DNA of 64,000 nucleotides. Origin: Paenibacillus oryzisoli. Lineage in GTDB: Bacteria; Bacillota; Bacilli; Paenibacillales; NBRC-103111. Of this stretch, positions 36,709-45,830 are shown piece after piece. Both the position numbers and the translations under genes were made by a program. Each line of letters opens with the position of its first letter. Positions within the stretch are counted from its first letter, which is position 1. Under the pieces are notes generated by a model. The model searched no databases and was not told the origin of the DNA. It was given only the letters and a program-made list of their open reading frames with translations. The stretch covers positions 62,001 to 126,000 of the forward strand of contig NZ_LYPB01000081.1 of NCBI RefSeq assembly GCF_001653565.1, read 5' to 3'.

Positions 36709-38169
36709 TTATTTAATTGTGTATGGCAGCTTAAATGTCCAGAGCAATGTGCCATTTTCTGGGCTTGTGCTGTCGATACCGAAGTCGTTATCGTTCGTGA
36801 TGGCAAGGGTATCACCATTGATAAGTGAAACACCTTCAATTTTTTCATAAGGGAACTTGAATTGTACAGCATCCAATACAGTTCTCTTCGTTGGAGGCAG
36901 GATAGCATTAGTTTTCAGATCGGCAACCGTCATTTGCTCAAGTGTTTTACCTGCCGCTGCCGAAGTATCATATTTGCCTATAACATTCGTAGCTGTTGAA
37001 AGGTCAATGGCATAAATACGCTTCAATTGCGCTTTATCACCAGAGAATTTATCCCGCTCATCGATTAGCAGCGTGTTCTCGTTCACAACGACCATATCGG
37101 AGATGACGATATCGCCTTGAACCAGATCTTTAAATTGCTTCGCATCCTCAAGGAGGTATACAAACTCGCCAACAGGATTGAGCGTCGCTAGATCAAATTT
37201 AATAATCCGAACCTGGCGTGAATTGTCCATTGCCTTATCTGGATTACGAAGCGCATTCTGCATCGCCATGAACATATACTTGCCATCAGGTGTAATGCCT
37301 ACAGCTTCAGCTCCGCGGTTTTGGCGCAGTTTGTTGTAGACTTCTGGCAGCGTCTCGCGGGATGGTACAAGTGGAGCGGATACTTGAGCAGACCAACCTT
37401 TTGGCACAATGCGCTCAATGATCGTACCGTCGCGCTTCACATGAACAATGGACGGACCGTATTCATCAGAAATCCAGAAGCTATCGTCCTTCGGATTGTA
37501 AGCCAATCCTTCGATATCAAGTCCGTACGGGTCGTAGGCTAATACCTTTTCACCTTTTGCATCGTATGGCTCTTCATCGCGCCCTTTGATATTAGGCAGT
37601 CCGGTAATTGTAGCTTTGCCTGTTACAGGGTCTACACCAGACAGCTTCAACGGGAATTTATCTAAAATGTTGATTTCACCTTTGCTTACTTCGATTTTAT
37701 AAATCGTTGGCGTGTAGTCTGGAAGAGGGAACGTACGCACTGTTTTACCGTTGATCGTCGGTTGACCGTTTGGCCCGCGATCGGCCGTTGTATAGAATAC
37801 ATTATCAGGATCACCTGGAATGTGCGTTAAGGATGAGCCTACTCCCATCTTAATGCCTTCTGCAAGGTTTGGTGCTTTGAGCTCATATTTACCAGTCAAA
37901 ACAGGCTTGTCCGTTAATGAAACACTGCTTCGGAACTCATCCCAATCGACATATTTGCCCAAAGATTCAGATAGTGCACGAACTGGAAGATACAAGCTGC
38001 CGTCCAAATTAACAGCAGGTGCTGATGGTTTAATTGCTTGTCCATTGCTTGAATACGTTACATTTGCGGAAGCCTCCCCGCTTACTTGCTGAGCCGTTAC
38101 TGTTCCAGAAACAGCCACTGGAAGTGTAAGCATTAAAGTTGTCAGTACGATCCATTTACTTTTTTTCAT
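36709..38169 (-). CDS. Secreted esterase-like phytase-family protein with copper-amine-oxidase-N domain
   Basis: 486 residues from the ATG at 38169 (GGGGAG about 11 bp upstream). Signal peptide to about residue 27. A short stalk domain (about 28-90: L-Y-L-P-V-R-A-L-S-E-S-L-G and V-D-W-D-E) of the copper-amine-oxidase N-terminal type follows, then a beta-propeller of the esterase-like-activity-of-phytase family: T-T-A-D-R-G-P-N-G-Q, G-L-D-I-E-G-L-A-Y, F-W-I-S-D-E-Y-G-P-S, G-A-E-A-V-G-I-T-P-D-G and E-G-V-S-L-I-N-G. The enzyme class acts on phosphate or carboxyl esters in the envelope; substrate unknown. No SLH anchor is visible. Confidence 0.85.
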   Translation of the reverse strand: MKKSKWIVLTTLMLTLPVAVSGTVTAQQVSGEASANVTYSSNGQAIKPSAPAVNLDGSLYLPVRALSESLGKYVDWDEFRSSVSLTDKPVLTGKYELKAPNLAEGIKMGVGSSLTHIPGDPDNVFYTTADRGPNGQPTINGKTVRTFPLPDYTPTIYKIEVSKGEINILDKFPLKLSGVDPVTGKATITGLPNIKGRDEEPYDAKGEKVLAYDPYGLDIEGLAYNPKDDSFWISDEYGPSIVHVKRDGTIIERIVPKGWSAQVSAPLVPSRETLPEVYNKLRQNRGAEAVGITPDGKYMFMAMQNALRNPDKAMDNSRQVRIIKFDLATLNPVGEFVYLLEDAKQFKDLVQGDIVISDMVVVNENTLLIDERDKFSGDKAQLKRIYAIDLSTATNVIGKYDTSAAAGKTLEQMTVADLKTNAILPPTKRTVLDAVQFKFPYEKIEGVSLINGDTLAITNDNDFGIDSTSPENGTLLWTFKLPYTIK

Positions 38170-38361
38170 GTGATGTAATTCTCCCCTCGGTTTTGTCCGC
38201 ATTTCTCTTGACTTCTTACTTATACCAAAACTATGTAATGGTCATGTAAATTGCATATTGCGGAATTGTAAATTTTAACAATGTCATCTTTGTCAGCGGT
38301 GGGAAGGGCATAGCATGGCTGATGAAGGGAGGTAGTGATTTGGAAGATGTAAGAGTGAATA

Positions 38362-38385
38362 TGATATACTGTTTATGTGATATAC
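38362..38385. promoter_or_regulatory. Direct repeat upstream of the TetR-type gene
   Basis: TGATATAC occurs at 38362-38369 and 38378-38385, 16 bp apart, next to TATACT-like -10 sequences. Possible autoregulatory operator. Confidence 0.3.
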
Positions 38386-38422
38386 ATTTTCGGAATGCTC
38401 GGATAATGGAGGAATGAACAGC

Positions 38423-39208
38423 ATGGCGATTGGCGACGAGATCGATGATGAAATTATACAGAGCTTACCATCAGGCGTAGCTCTTAGTTGGGGAATTGTT
38501 AAGCCGTCACGCAGAGGGCCCAAGGGTGAGCTAAGCATCAAGAAAATCGTTGACGCGGCGATTGAAATTGCTGACAAGGATGGACTTTCAGCGGTGTCGA
38601 TGAGCAGAGTGGCCCAATCATTGGGATACACGACGATGTCGCTCTATCGCTACATTACAAGCAAGGAAGACTTGCTCGTGCTTATGCAGGATGCGGTGTG
38701 TGACATTCCAATTCCACAAGAAGTGCCAGGTAAGTCGTGGCGTGAGGAAATGGGGGAATATGTCTGGGCATGCGTAGAAATGTTCCGCAAACATCCGTGG
38801 TATAGTGATATTCCGATCACGAGTGTTCCCCTTGCGCCCAATAATCTTCAGGTGATCGACTGGATGTTGAGAATCATGCGGGATTTTCCGCTGAATGATT
38901 TTGAGAAGATGTCGTTTCTACTCCTTGTCAGCAGCTATTCCAGAGCATGCGGCCTAATTGCAAGGGACATGGATAAGGCAATCCGTGATGGTGCGAGCCC
39001 CGAAACATTTAGCGGTGTTAACTATGGAGCAGCACTGAAACAGCTGGTGAAACCGGACCGGTTTCCTAATCTGCATCCTATCTTAATGGCAGGTGCTTAT
39101 ACGGATGAGGCGGAGAACCCGATCGGTAATGATCTGGCGTTTGGACTCGAGCGGATCTTGGATGGGATTGAGCATTATTTGCAGGAGAAAGGTGCGGGGG
39201 GAGAGTAG
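38423..39208 (+). CDS. TetR/AcrR family transcriptional regulator
   Basis: 261 residues from ATG 38423, 9 bp after GGAGGA (ATG 38414 is too close to it). After a 30-residue lead the helix-turn-helix spans about residues 35-80: I-V-D-A-A-I-E-I-A-D-K-D-G-L-S-A-V-S-M, V-A-Q-S-L-G-Y-T-T-M-S-L-Y-R-Y-I-T-S-K-E-D-L-L. The C-terminal domain resembles the TetR_C class of efflux-linked regulators. Its target is not visible; it is divergent from the phytase-like gene with 253 bp between them. Confidence 0.88.
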   Translation: MAIGDEIDDEIIQSLPSGVALSWGIVKPSRRGPKGELSIKKIVDAAIEIADKDGLSAVSMSRVAQSLGYTTMSLYRYITSKEDLLVLMQDAVCDIPIPQEVPGKSWREEMGEYVWACVEMFRKHPWYSDIPITSVPLAPNNLQVIDWMLRIMRDFPLNDFEKMSFLLLVSSYSRACGLIARDMDKAIRDGASPETFSGVNYGAALKQLVKPDRFPNLHPILMAGAYTDEAENPIGNDLAFGLERILDGIEHYLQEKGAGGE

Positions 39209-39234
39209 TTGGCATTTTAAATAAAATAAGAAAC

Positions 39235-39278
39235 GGCTATCTCAAGTAGAGAATATTACTTGTGGTCAGCCTTTTTTT
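39235..39278 (+). terminator. Rho-independent terminator
   Basis: GGCT...CAAGTA pairs with TACTTG...AGCC and is followed by TTTTTTT. Confidence 0.75.
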
Positions 39279-39295
39279 AACTCTAAGCACTGATC

Positions 39296-39572
39296 AGGCT
39301 TTTGAAAATGCAAAATAAGTGCCTTTTAGCAGTTTTGAATTTAGCCGATTGTTCTATTTCAGGGAATAAATAGTTATGACATAACGTTAACCACGGCAAT
39401 CTGAGTTTTCTACTAGATAAGGTAATGGCATAACTTTTTCTACTTGAACGGTTTGTCAATGTTTCTATATTTCATAGATAGGATAATTTGTAATATTTAG
39501 TATACTCATGGGGTTTCGGTCTACTATAATGAGGAGAGGTTTAAAGGTGAATTTTAATAGGGGGATAAGATC
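39296..39572. other. Intergenic region with degenerate repeat boxes
   Basis: Two CATAAC-type boxes (39380 and 39429, 49 bp apart) resemble the palindrome family at 45.6 kb, and 39296-39333 resembles 45347-45380 (both have the GAAAATGCAAAA core or a close variant). An AT-rich promoter region for the leucine-rich-repeat gene follows. Confidence 0.35.
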
Positions 39573-41483
39573 TTGAAATTTAGTAAGAAATATATGTGGT
39601 TTGTTGCAGTTGTTCTACTTCTTTTATCCATAGGGCAATTCATAGGAGGTACTAGAACAGTCCATGCGGAATCGGTAACTGTGGTGACGATCGAAGATCC
39701 CGCTTTAGATGCGTTAATTCGAAAACAGTTGAAACTTTCAGATGCGCCGATTACAGAGAAGGATATGTTGTCACTGCAGTCGATTTCAGGAGCAAGTTGG
39801 TTAGGAATCAAAAGCTTACAAGGCTTGGAATATGCTGAAAATCTAACCTCTATTCGTTTGGGTGAAAATAAAATTTCTGATTTAACGCCGATTACTAATT
39901 TAACACATCTCGTGTCTCTTGATTTTAATCATAATGAATTAACCGATATTAGCGCTTTAAGCAGATTGATTAATTTAAAAGATTTAAACTTATACGTTAA
40001 TAAAATACGCAATCTGGAGCCTCTAAGAGGACTAACTAAACTCGAAGTATTAACTCTTTATGGTAACGAAATTTATGACATATCTCCTTTATATGGATTG
40101 GTTAATATGACTTCATTGCAAGTTTCTTTTAATCACATTAAAGATGTCTCCTCGCTGTCAGGCTTAATCAATTTAACTTCGCTATACATAGGCAGTAATG
40201 AAATCGAAGATATTAGCATGCTGAACAAATTGACGAAACTAACCTCACTTTCAATTAGCCGTAATCACATTTCAGATATCCAAGTTATCCAAAACATGCC
40301 GGGGCTTACCATCCTAAGTTTTGATGACAACCCAGTTAAAGATTTTTCTGTTATTCAAAATCTAAAAAAACTGTATTGGCTCAATCTTTCCAACTTTGGA
40401 ATCGAAGATCTAACTTTCTTGCAGGACATGCATAGTTTGACTCGACTCGACCTTTCTAAAAATCATATCCGAGACATTAGACCTCTAACGAAGTTGATTT
40501 CTTTAGAACATCTGAACGTAATGAATAATCAGATCACTGAACTGAACCCGTTGTTACTTATGACGAACTTGTCCGATTTACAACTCAGCTATAATCCAAT
40601 TACCGATATTACGCCATTAGTGCAATTGCATAAACTATCAACGCTATTTCTGGATAGGGTTCCGGTGCAAGACTTTTCAAGGCTTGGGCAATTGACATCT
40701 CTTACTTTTTTAACATTGGGATACAATGATCTCTCTGATATCTCTTATTTATCTAACCTGGAGCGATTAAACTACATTTCACTAGATGGAAATGACATCC
40801 AAAATTTAACGCCTTTAAAGGATCTTCGTCGATTGGTGAGTTTGAGTGTATCCAATAGTAATGTCACTGATATTTCGGGAATTAAGGGGTTTTCAACCTT
40901 AGCGGATTTAGATGTGAGCTTCAATCAGATTAAAGACATTTCGGCTTTAACCCAGCTTGTGAACTTAACGAAGGTATACTTGGCTAACAATCAGATCACT
41001 AATATTGAAGCACTAAATGACCATCCAAAACTGTGGGAGATTCACATCGGGAATAACCCGCTTGATGATAGATCACTAGAATTTATAGAGAATGCTAAGA
41101 AGCGCGGTGTTGTCATTTCACATGGCAATGAGCTCACAGTGAAGATCAATAATGATATTCAAATTTTTAGCAACGATGAGAAACCTCTGCGTGAAGAGGG
41201 GAGTGTCTTACTTCCGATGCGTCGAATTTTCAACGCTCTAAGCGCAAGTGTGACGTGGGACGAGCAAAAGCGTACGGTCAAAGCGACGAAAGGAGATAAG
41301 GAGGTACTATTAACGATTGATTCGAAAGAAGCATTCGTGAATGGCAGTGTCATTCAGCTAGAAATGGCTCCTAAGATACAAAATGGAACGACGTTCGTGC
41401 CCGTCCGGTTTGTCAGCGAAACGCTCGGCGCTAAGGTAGAGTGGGATGAGAAGAATCAAACGGTCGTAATTGTAAGCAAGTAG
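39573..41483 (+). CDS. Secreted leucine-rich-repeat protein with copper-amine-oxidase-N domain
   Basis: 636 residues from TTG 39573 (AGGGGGAT upstream). Signal peptide to about residue 32. An N-terminal cap (E-D-P-A-L-D-A-L-I-R-K-Q-L) is followed by 18 complete and one partial leucine-rich repeats, each exactly 22 residues (pattern L-x-x-L-x-L-x-x-N-x-I-x-D-I-x-x-L), from about residue 90 to 500, as in internalin-type LRRs. A C-terminal stalk domain of about 110 residues follows (V-L-L-P-M-R-R-I-F, T-F-V-P-V-R-F-V-S-E-T-L-G, V-E-W-D). Such proteins bind other proteins or glycans outside the cell. No sortase or SLH anchor. It is followed 21 bp later by a second LRR gene. Confidence 0.88.
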   Translation: MKFSKKYMWFVAVVLLLLSIGQFIGGTRTVHAESVTVVTIEDPALDALIRKQLKLSDAPITEKDMLSLQSISGASWLGIKSLQGLEYAENLTSIRLGENKISDLTPITNLTHLVSLDFNHNELTDISALSRLINLKDLNLYVNKIRNLEPLRGLTKLEVLTLYGNEIYDISPLYGLVNMTSLQVSFNHIKDVSSLSGLINLTSLYIGSNEIEDISMLNKLTKLTSLSISRNHISDIQVIQNMPGLTILSFDDNPVKDFSVIQNLKKLYWLNLSNFGIEDLTFLQDMHSLTRLDLSKNHIRDIRPLTKLISLEHLNVMNNQITELNPLLLMTNLSDLQLSYNPITDITPLVQLHKLSTLFLDRVPVQDFSRLGQLTSLTFLTLGYNDLSDISYLSNLERLNYISLDGNDIQNLTPLKDLRRLVSLSVSNSNVTDISGIKGFSTLADLDVSFNQIKDISALTQLVNLTKVYLANNQITNIEALNDHPKLWEIHIGNNPLDDRSLEFIENAKKRGVVISHGNELTVKINNDIQIFSNDEKPLREEGSVLLPMRRIFNALSASVTWDEQKRTVKATKGDKEVLLTIDSKEAFVNGSVIQLEMAPKIQNGTTFVPVRFVSETLGAKVEWDEKNQTVVIVSK

Positions 41484-41504
41484 AATGAAATGGAGGCATG
41501 AACA

Positions 41505-43613
41505 GTGAAATATAAAATTATTGCCATTGCTTTAATTGGGATATTATCAGGAGGCAGTTTGGTCCCAACTCAGACATATGCTGCATCGCCAGAGGTTAAA
41601 ATCGAGGATGCAGTTCTCGAAAAAGAAATTCGTGCAGAGCTGAAACTAGAAGAAGGTACGGCACTGGATTATACAAATTTACAAAAACTAACGTCCCTAT
41701 ATCCGAAGGGGAAAGAGAAAATAAAGAGTGTTAAAGGTCTGAATATGGCACATAATCTAGAACAATTATACTTGCCTAATCAGGAAATCACTGATATCAG
41801 TCCGCTAGGTAGTTTGTATAAGTTAACATTTCTTGCTATTAATAATAATCAAATTCAAAATGCTTGTCCGATCGCGAATCTGTCTGACTTACAAAAGTTA
41901 GTCATTTCTAATAATCAAATTGAGGAAATTGGGTGTTTTTCTCGTCTGACTGGTCTGACAGACTTACTGGCAAGTAACAATAAAATTAAAGATATTCTAC
42001 CACTTACCAAACTTAAGCTTGGTTGGCTTGATGTCTCAAATAACCCAGTTGCAGATATCACATCGATCAGCGTAATGAATAAACTACGCCAAATCTATGT
42101 TACCAAAGATTCTCTTAATGAAAAGTCTAACGCCCTGTTGAAGCAATTGGAACAATCAGGGATTGCGGTAAATCGGGCTTCTGCTTCATCTGACGAGGTG
42201 TCTGGCATCTCCGTATTAGTGAACGATGAGCGTGTTCTGTTTGATCTTGCTCCATTGGTAGATGCGGGATCGACTTTGGTACAGTTCCGACCTCTTTTTG
42301 AAAAGTTAGGTTTCGTTATTCAGTGGGATGGGACAACACGAACCATTCAAGCGGAGAAGCAAGGAACGAAGATTACCCTACAGGTTGATAATCCAATGGC
42401 TACTTTAAACGGGAATTCCAATACGTTAACCGTTGCGCCGAGAAATATCGAGGGCAGTATTTTTGTGCCCATCCGGTTTGTAGGAGAAGCGTCCAAATTT
42501 GTAGTGACTTGGGAAAGTAGCTCGAAAACCATTTATCTTCAATCTACGCGAACTATTGTTACTCCTGATGAAAAGTTAAAAGTGACCTTGGGAGGTAATT
42601 GGCTGAGTAGAACGCCTCCAGTAAACTCTAATTACCAAATATATGCGGTAAGTAGTAATAATGCTTTGATTTCTGGTTCAGAGTCTAAGACACTATTTGA
42701 TAAGAATTTGACACTAGATGAATACGAAGCTGGTATAAAAAAAATGTTGGAAGCGCAGAAGATAACGAAGTTTTACGAGGAGAAGTCATTGACGACAAAC
42801 GGATTGAATGCAAAGCAATTTTCCTACTCAAAGAACGGAACAAAGGGTGAGGATTTTACAGTTACGCATACAATAGTCGATGGGAAGTACAATTTTTTCA
42901 ATGTTATTCTTTTCTCGGGAGAACTCGTTTTCTCTGAGATTAATAAAGAATATCAAAATATCTTACAAACGTTAGAAGAAATCAAAACACCCTATCAGCT
43001 AAGCAAAGAAAAGTTTGGTGCTCTTAAGCCAACCGAACGATTATTAGAAGCAGCACATTATTATCGAAATCTAGGCTTTTTTGAAAGTGAAAAGGGACTG
43101 ACAAGTCAAGAATTTGATAACAAAATGCTGGAATTAGAAAAGAAGTTTACAGATTGGAATCCTTTTGATTCTAGCGAGTATTACGATGACTTAGCTGAAC
43201 TCTCACTTTTAATAGCAGACGAAGACCGTGTTTGGGTAGAGGATTGGGATTTAGATGTCGGTAAGGGGAAAAATACTTACTTAACCACGTTAGGACAGTG
43301 GAGCAAGATATCACGTGGGGCATTTCAGCCGATTGATATAAAGGAAACATGGGAAGCAGAAGAAGGGCCAATTACCGTTAGCTTCAAGTTGAATGGACAA
43401 GAGCGAGTCATTTATCCTGAGTATGTGGGTGGTTATATGAATACCTATGGTTTACTCAAGGAAATTAATGACATGATTAAGCCAAGTGGATATCAGTTCG
43501 CTGTGGTGGAGAATGATGATGAAGAGGTTATGGTGACAGCGTTAAAGGCGGAAGAGAAAATGAAACTGCAACAGGATCGGTACATTGATTTCGATTTCAT
43601 CACGTTCGACTAA
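41505..43613 (+). CDS. Secreted LRR and copper-amine-oxidase-N protein with extra C-terminal domains
   Basis: 702 residues from GTG 41505 (TGGAGG upstream). Signal peptide to about residue 26. About five 22-residue LRRs at 80-190, a stalk domain at about 238-350 (L-V-Q-F-R-P-L-F-E-K-L-G, I-F-V-P-I-R-F-V-G-E-A), a PsbP/DUF1795-like alpha-beta region at about 355-490 (V-T-L-G-G-N-W-L, Y-F...I-L-F-S-G) and a C-terminal part of about 200 residues with a D/E-rich middle and V-S-F-K-L-N-G-Q-E-R-V near the end. The last domain is unfamiliar to me. It is probably cotranscribed with the larger LRR gene and shares its N-terminal cap type. Confidence 0.83.
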   Translation: MKYKIIAIALIGILSGGSLVPTQTYAASPEVKIEDAVLEKEIRAELKLEEGTALDYTNLQKLTSLYPKGKEKIKSVKGLNMAHNLEQLYLPNQEITDISPLGSLYKLTFLAINNNQIQNACPIANLSDLQKLVISNNQIEEIGCFSRLTGLTDLLASNNKIKDILPLTKLKLGWLDVSNNPVADITSISVMNKLRQIYVTKDSLNEKSNALLKQLEQSGIAVNRASASSDEVSGISVLVNDERVLFDLAPLVDAGSTLVQFRPLFEKLGFVIQWDGTTRTIQAEKQGTKITLQVDNPMATLNGNSNTLTVAPRNIEGSIFVPIRFVGEASKFVVTWESSSKTIYLQSTRTIVTPDEKLKVTLGGNWLSRTPPVNSNYQIYAVSSNNALISGSESKTLFDKNLTLDEYEAGIKKMLEAQKITKFYEEKSLTTNGLNAKQFSYSKNGTKGEDFTVTHTIVDGKYNFFNVILFSGELVFSEINKEYQNILQTLEEIKTPYQLSKEKFGALKPTERLLEAAHYYRNLGFFESEKGLTSQEFDNKMLELEKKFTDWNPFDSSEYYDDLAELSLLIADEDRVWVEDWDLDVGKGKNTYLTTLGQWSKISRGAFQPIDIKETWEAEEGPITVSFKLNGQERVIYPEYVGGYMNTYGLLKEINDMIKPSGYQFAVVENDDEEVMVTALKAEEKMKLQQDRYIDFDFITFD

Positions 43614-43630
43614 TACAAAGCTAGTACACC

Positions 43631-43669
43631 AAAAAGGCCATCCTCCAATAAGAAGGAATGGCCTTTTTT
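43631..43669. terminator. Bidirectional terminator between convergent genes
   Basis: AAAAAGGCCAT / ATGGCCTTTTT with further CC/GG pairing across a small bulge. Confidence 0.8.
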
Positions 43670-45204
43670 CATTTCGTAAGGATGTTAACGGTCTGCGTTT
43701 CAGGAACCCAGGTAACCTTGCTACCTAGTGATTCGGCTATACGGACAGGCACTAGCGTGCTCCCATTCACATTGGTAGGAGGAGCGTCAAGCGTAATTGA
43801 CTGCCCATTCAAGATGCCCGTCGGGTTTCCTACGACCAAGGTCAGAACGCTGTTGCCTTTGGTTGCTGTAATGGTTGATGAAGCAGCGTCCCAAGTAACC
43901 ACGGCACCTATTGATTCGAATATTTTACGTAAGGGAACCAGTGTACTGCCATTCATCATCATAGGTTGCTGCTCGAACGAGAGCAATGTCCCATCTAGAC
44001 GTACAGAAATTAGAGTAGTTTGAGGTGGAGCTTCTTCATTTCTACTCTTTATCCAAACAGGCTCTGTCCGATACCACTCTGTACCGTCTCCGGAATAACC
44101 GCCGCCCCACGACCAAAGTGTGCCATCTTCTCTAAGTGCCAAGGAACGAAAACCAGTCCCATGTGCTCCGATTTTTGTGACTTTCATCAAGTTATTGACC
44201 TGTACAGGGACATCACTATTATCATAGGTTCCAATGCCTAATTGACCGCCACGGTTATTCCCACTTGTCCAGACAGTACCATCTTTCTTTAGGTAAAGGG
44301 GACCGCCAGCGGTGGCGCGGATATCAATAATGTCTTGGATACCTTGTACCTTCTGAGGAGCGGATTTATTAGCTGTGTCTTGTCCAGCGACAACACCTTG
44401 ACCACTTGAGCCAAAGGCCCAAACGGTGCCATCCTTTTGTAGTGCATATGAATTGGCTCCGCCTGCAGCGATAGCTGTAATATCACTGAGTCCATCTATC
44501 TTAACGATTGCTCCTTGATTTAACGTCCATACTGCTCCATCTTTTCCAAGAACTACGAGATTGTCGCCATATCCTGTAGAAATACTACTCACATTTTGAA
44601 ATCTTAATTGGACAGGATACGTGTAGGTGCCTGTAGACCCATCGGGTTTCTTATAGTAGATGCCTCCCCAAGCCCATAAGGTACCGTCATCTTTAATCGC
44701 ATAACTTTTCCCCCAAGCTCCCCAAACCGAAACCACATTTGATAATCCTTCCACTTGATGTGGGAGAGCTCGGTTATTGTCGATAACCATTTTGCCTGAG
44801 CCTGTCTCCAGAGATGTCTGCATACCATCACCGATTTGCCCGCCTAAATTGTCACCCCATACCCACACTGTGCCATCTTTTTTAACAGCAAGTGCGTGCT
44901 CGGAACCAGCAGCGATGGAGATGACATTATTCAATTCTTTTACCTGAGTAGGAACTTTCGTGTTCGTAGCACTTGGACCTTTTTCGCCATTGCCAAAAAC
45001 ACCATTACGATTCGTTTCTCCCCATGCCCAAACGGTGCCGTCGTTTTTGATTCCTAGGCTGACACGTCCACCTACAGCGATATCCTTCCAGCCAATACTA
45101 GCTCCTTCAGCATGGATATGCGGGATAGAAGTCGTAATGGTGAAATTCAGTATTAAACCTAAAGCTAATGCGGTTTTTGCTAAAATCTTAGACTGAATGT
45201 ACAT
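43669..45204 (-). CDS. Secreted RCC1-repeat beta-propeller protein with copper-amine-oxidase-N domain
   Basis: 511 residues. Signal peptide to about residue 33. About seven RCC1-type repeats, each with a D-G-T-V-W-A-W-G or variant core, from 38 to 385, make a seven-bladed propeller. A C-terminal stalk domain follows at about 395-511 (S-T-L-V-P-L-R-K-I-F-E-S-I-G, V-T-W-D, G-S-T-L-V-P-V-R-I-A-E-S-L-G). RCC1-like propellers outside eukaryotes are of unknown function and probably mediate binding. It is convergent with the LRR operon, and its C-terminal domain is clearly related to those of the LRR proteins. Confidence 0.87.
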   Translation of the reverse strand: MYIQSKILAKTALALGLILNFTITTSIPHIHAEGASIGWKDIAVGGRVSLGIKNDGTVWAWGETNRNGVFGNGEKGPSATNTKVPTQVKELNNVISIAAGSEHALAVKKDGTVWVWGDNLGGQIGDGMQTSLETGSGKMVIDNNRALPHQVEGLSNVVSVWGAWGKSYAIKDDGTLWAWGGIYYKKPDGSTGTYTYPVQLRFQNVSSISTGYGDNLVVLGKDGAVWTLNQGAIVKIDGLSDITAIAAGGANSYALQKDGTVWAFGSSGQGVVAGQDTANKSAPQKVQGIQDIIDIRATAGGPLYLKKDGTVWTSGNNRGGQLGIGTYDNSDVPVQVNNLMKVTKIGAHGTGFRSLALREDGTLWSWGGGYSGDGTEWYRTEPVWIKSRNEEAPPQTTLISVRLDGTLLSFEQQPMMMNGSTLVPLRKIFESIGAVVTWDAASSTITATKGNSVLTLVVGNPTGILNGQSITLDAPPTNVNGSTLVPVRIAESLGSKVTWVPETQTVNILTK

Positions 45205-45830
45205 GTAAAGGTATCATACTCCTTATTTTCAAATGATTTACATACTCATTCTTCATTGGAGTGTTATTTCCTTTCGTAGCATGATTTATTGAACGAAATA
45301 CTGTTCAGTCAGAGATAGATAGAGGGAGTCCCAGTAGCCATTTATTAGGCTTAGAAAAATGCAAAAGTGCGATCTGTTAGATTGAGCTAGCTGCTTAAAA
45401 AGAAAATGCGTGCAAGTGACAGGTTACTTCACGCTGAGTTACATCTCATCGACCATCAGTAAAACAACTGGTGTGCTAGTCGATGTCCACCTAAGTTGTA
45501 TTTAGAACGTGATCATGATCGCGTGTTTCATGTTGAGTACTATGTGTTTTGTCTGATGGCCTGCGGCTATCCTTGTGCTTAGCGTTACTCCATAACGCTA
45601 TTTCGGCAAATCGATCACATTCAAGGGAAATAGAATGATGGCATAACACTATTTCCTCCTTTTAGGGGGGAATGAGCTAATTAAAGGAGAATAGCGTTAC
45701 TGCATAACGTTAAATAGGTCTAGTTCGGTAGCGGCCATATAAGATGATAGCATAGCGTTATTTACCCGAGCATGCTGCACGGGGGTTTCACTCACCCTGC
45801 ACCTAACTCCTCGTTTGCGAAGATTCCCAG
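45205..45830. other. 626-bp intergenic region with palindrome family C
   Basis: Holds the promoter region of the RCC1 gene, a possible dispersed element near 45347-45380, and the palindrome at 45591-45761. No gene seen. Confidence 0.4.
45591..45761. repeat. Intergenic imperfect palindrome, family C
   Basis: ATAACGCTAT (45592-45601) and its exact reverse complement ATAGCGTTAT (45752-45761) are the outer pair; ATAACACTAT (45643-45652), 51 bp after the first, and ATAACGTTAA/ATAGCGTTAC near 45691-45713 are inner boxes. The symmetry is looser than in families A, B and D because the boxes are nearly self-complementary. Confidence 0.65.
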
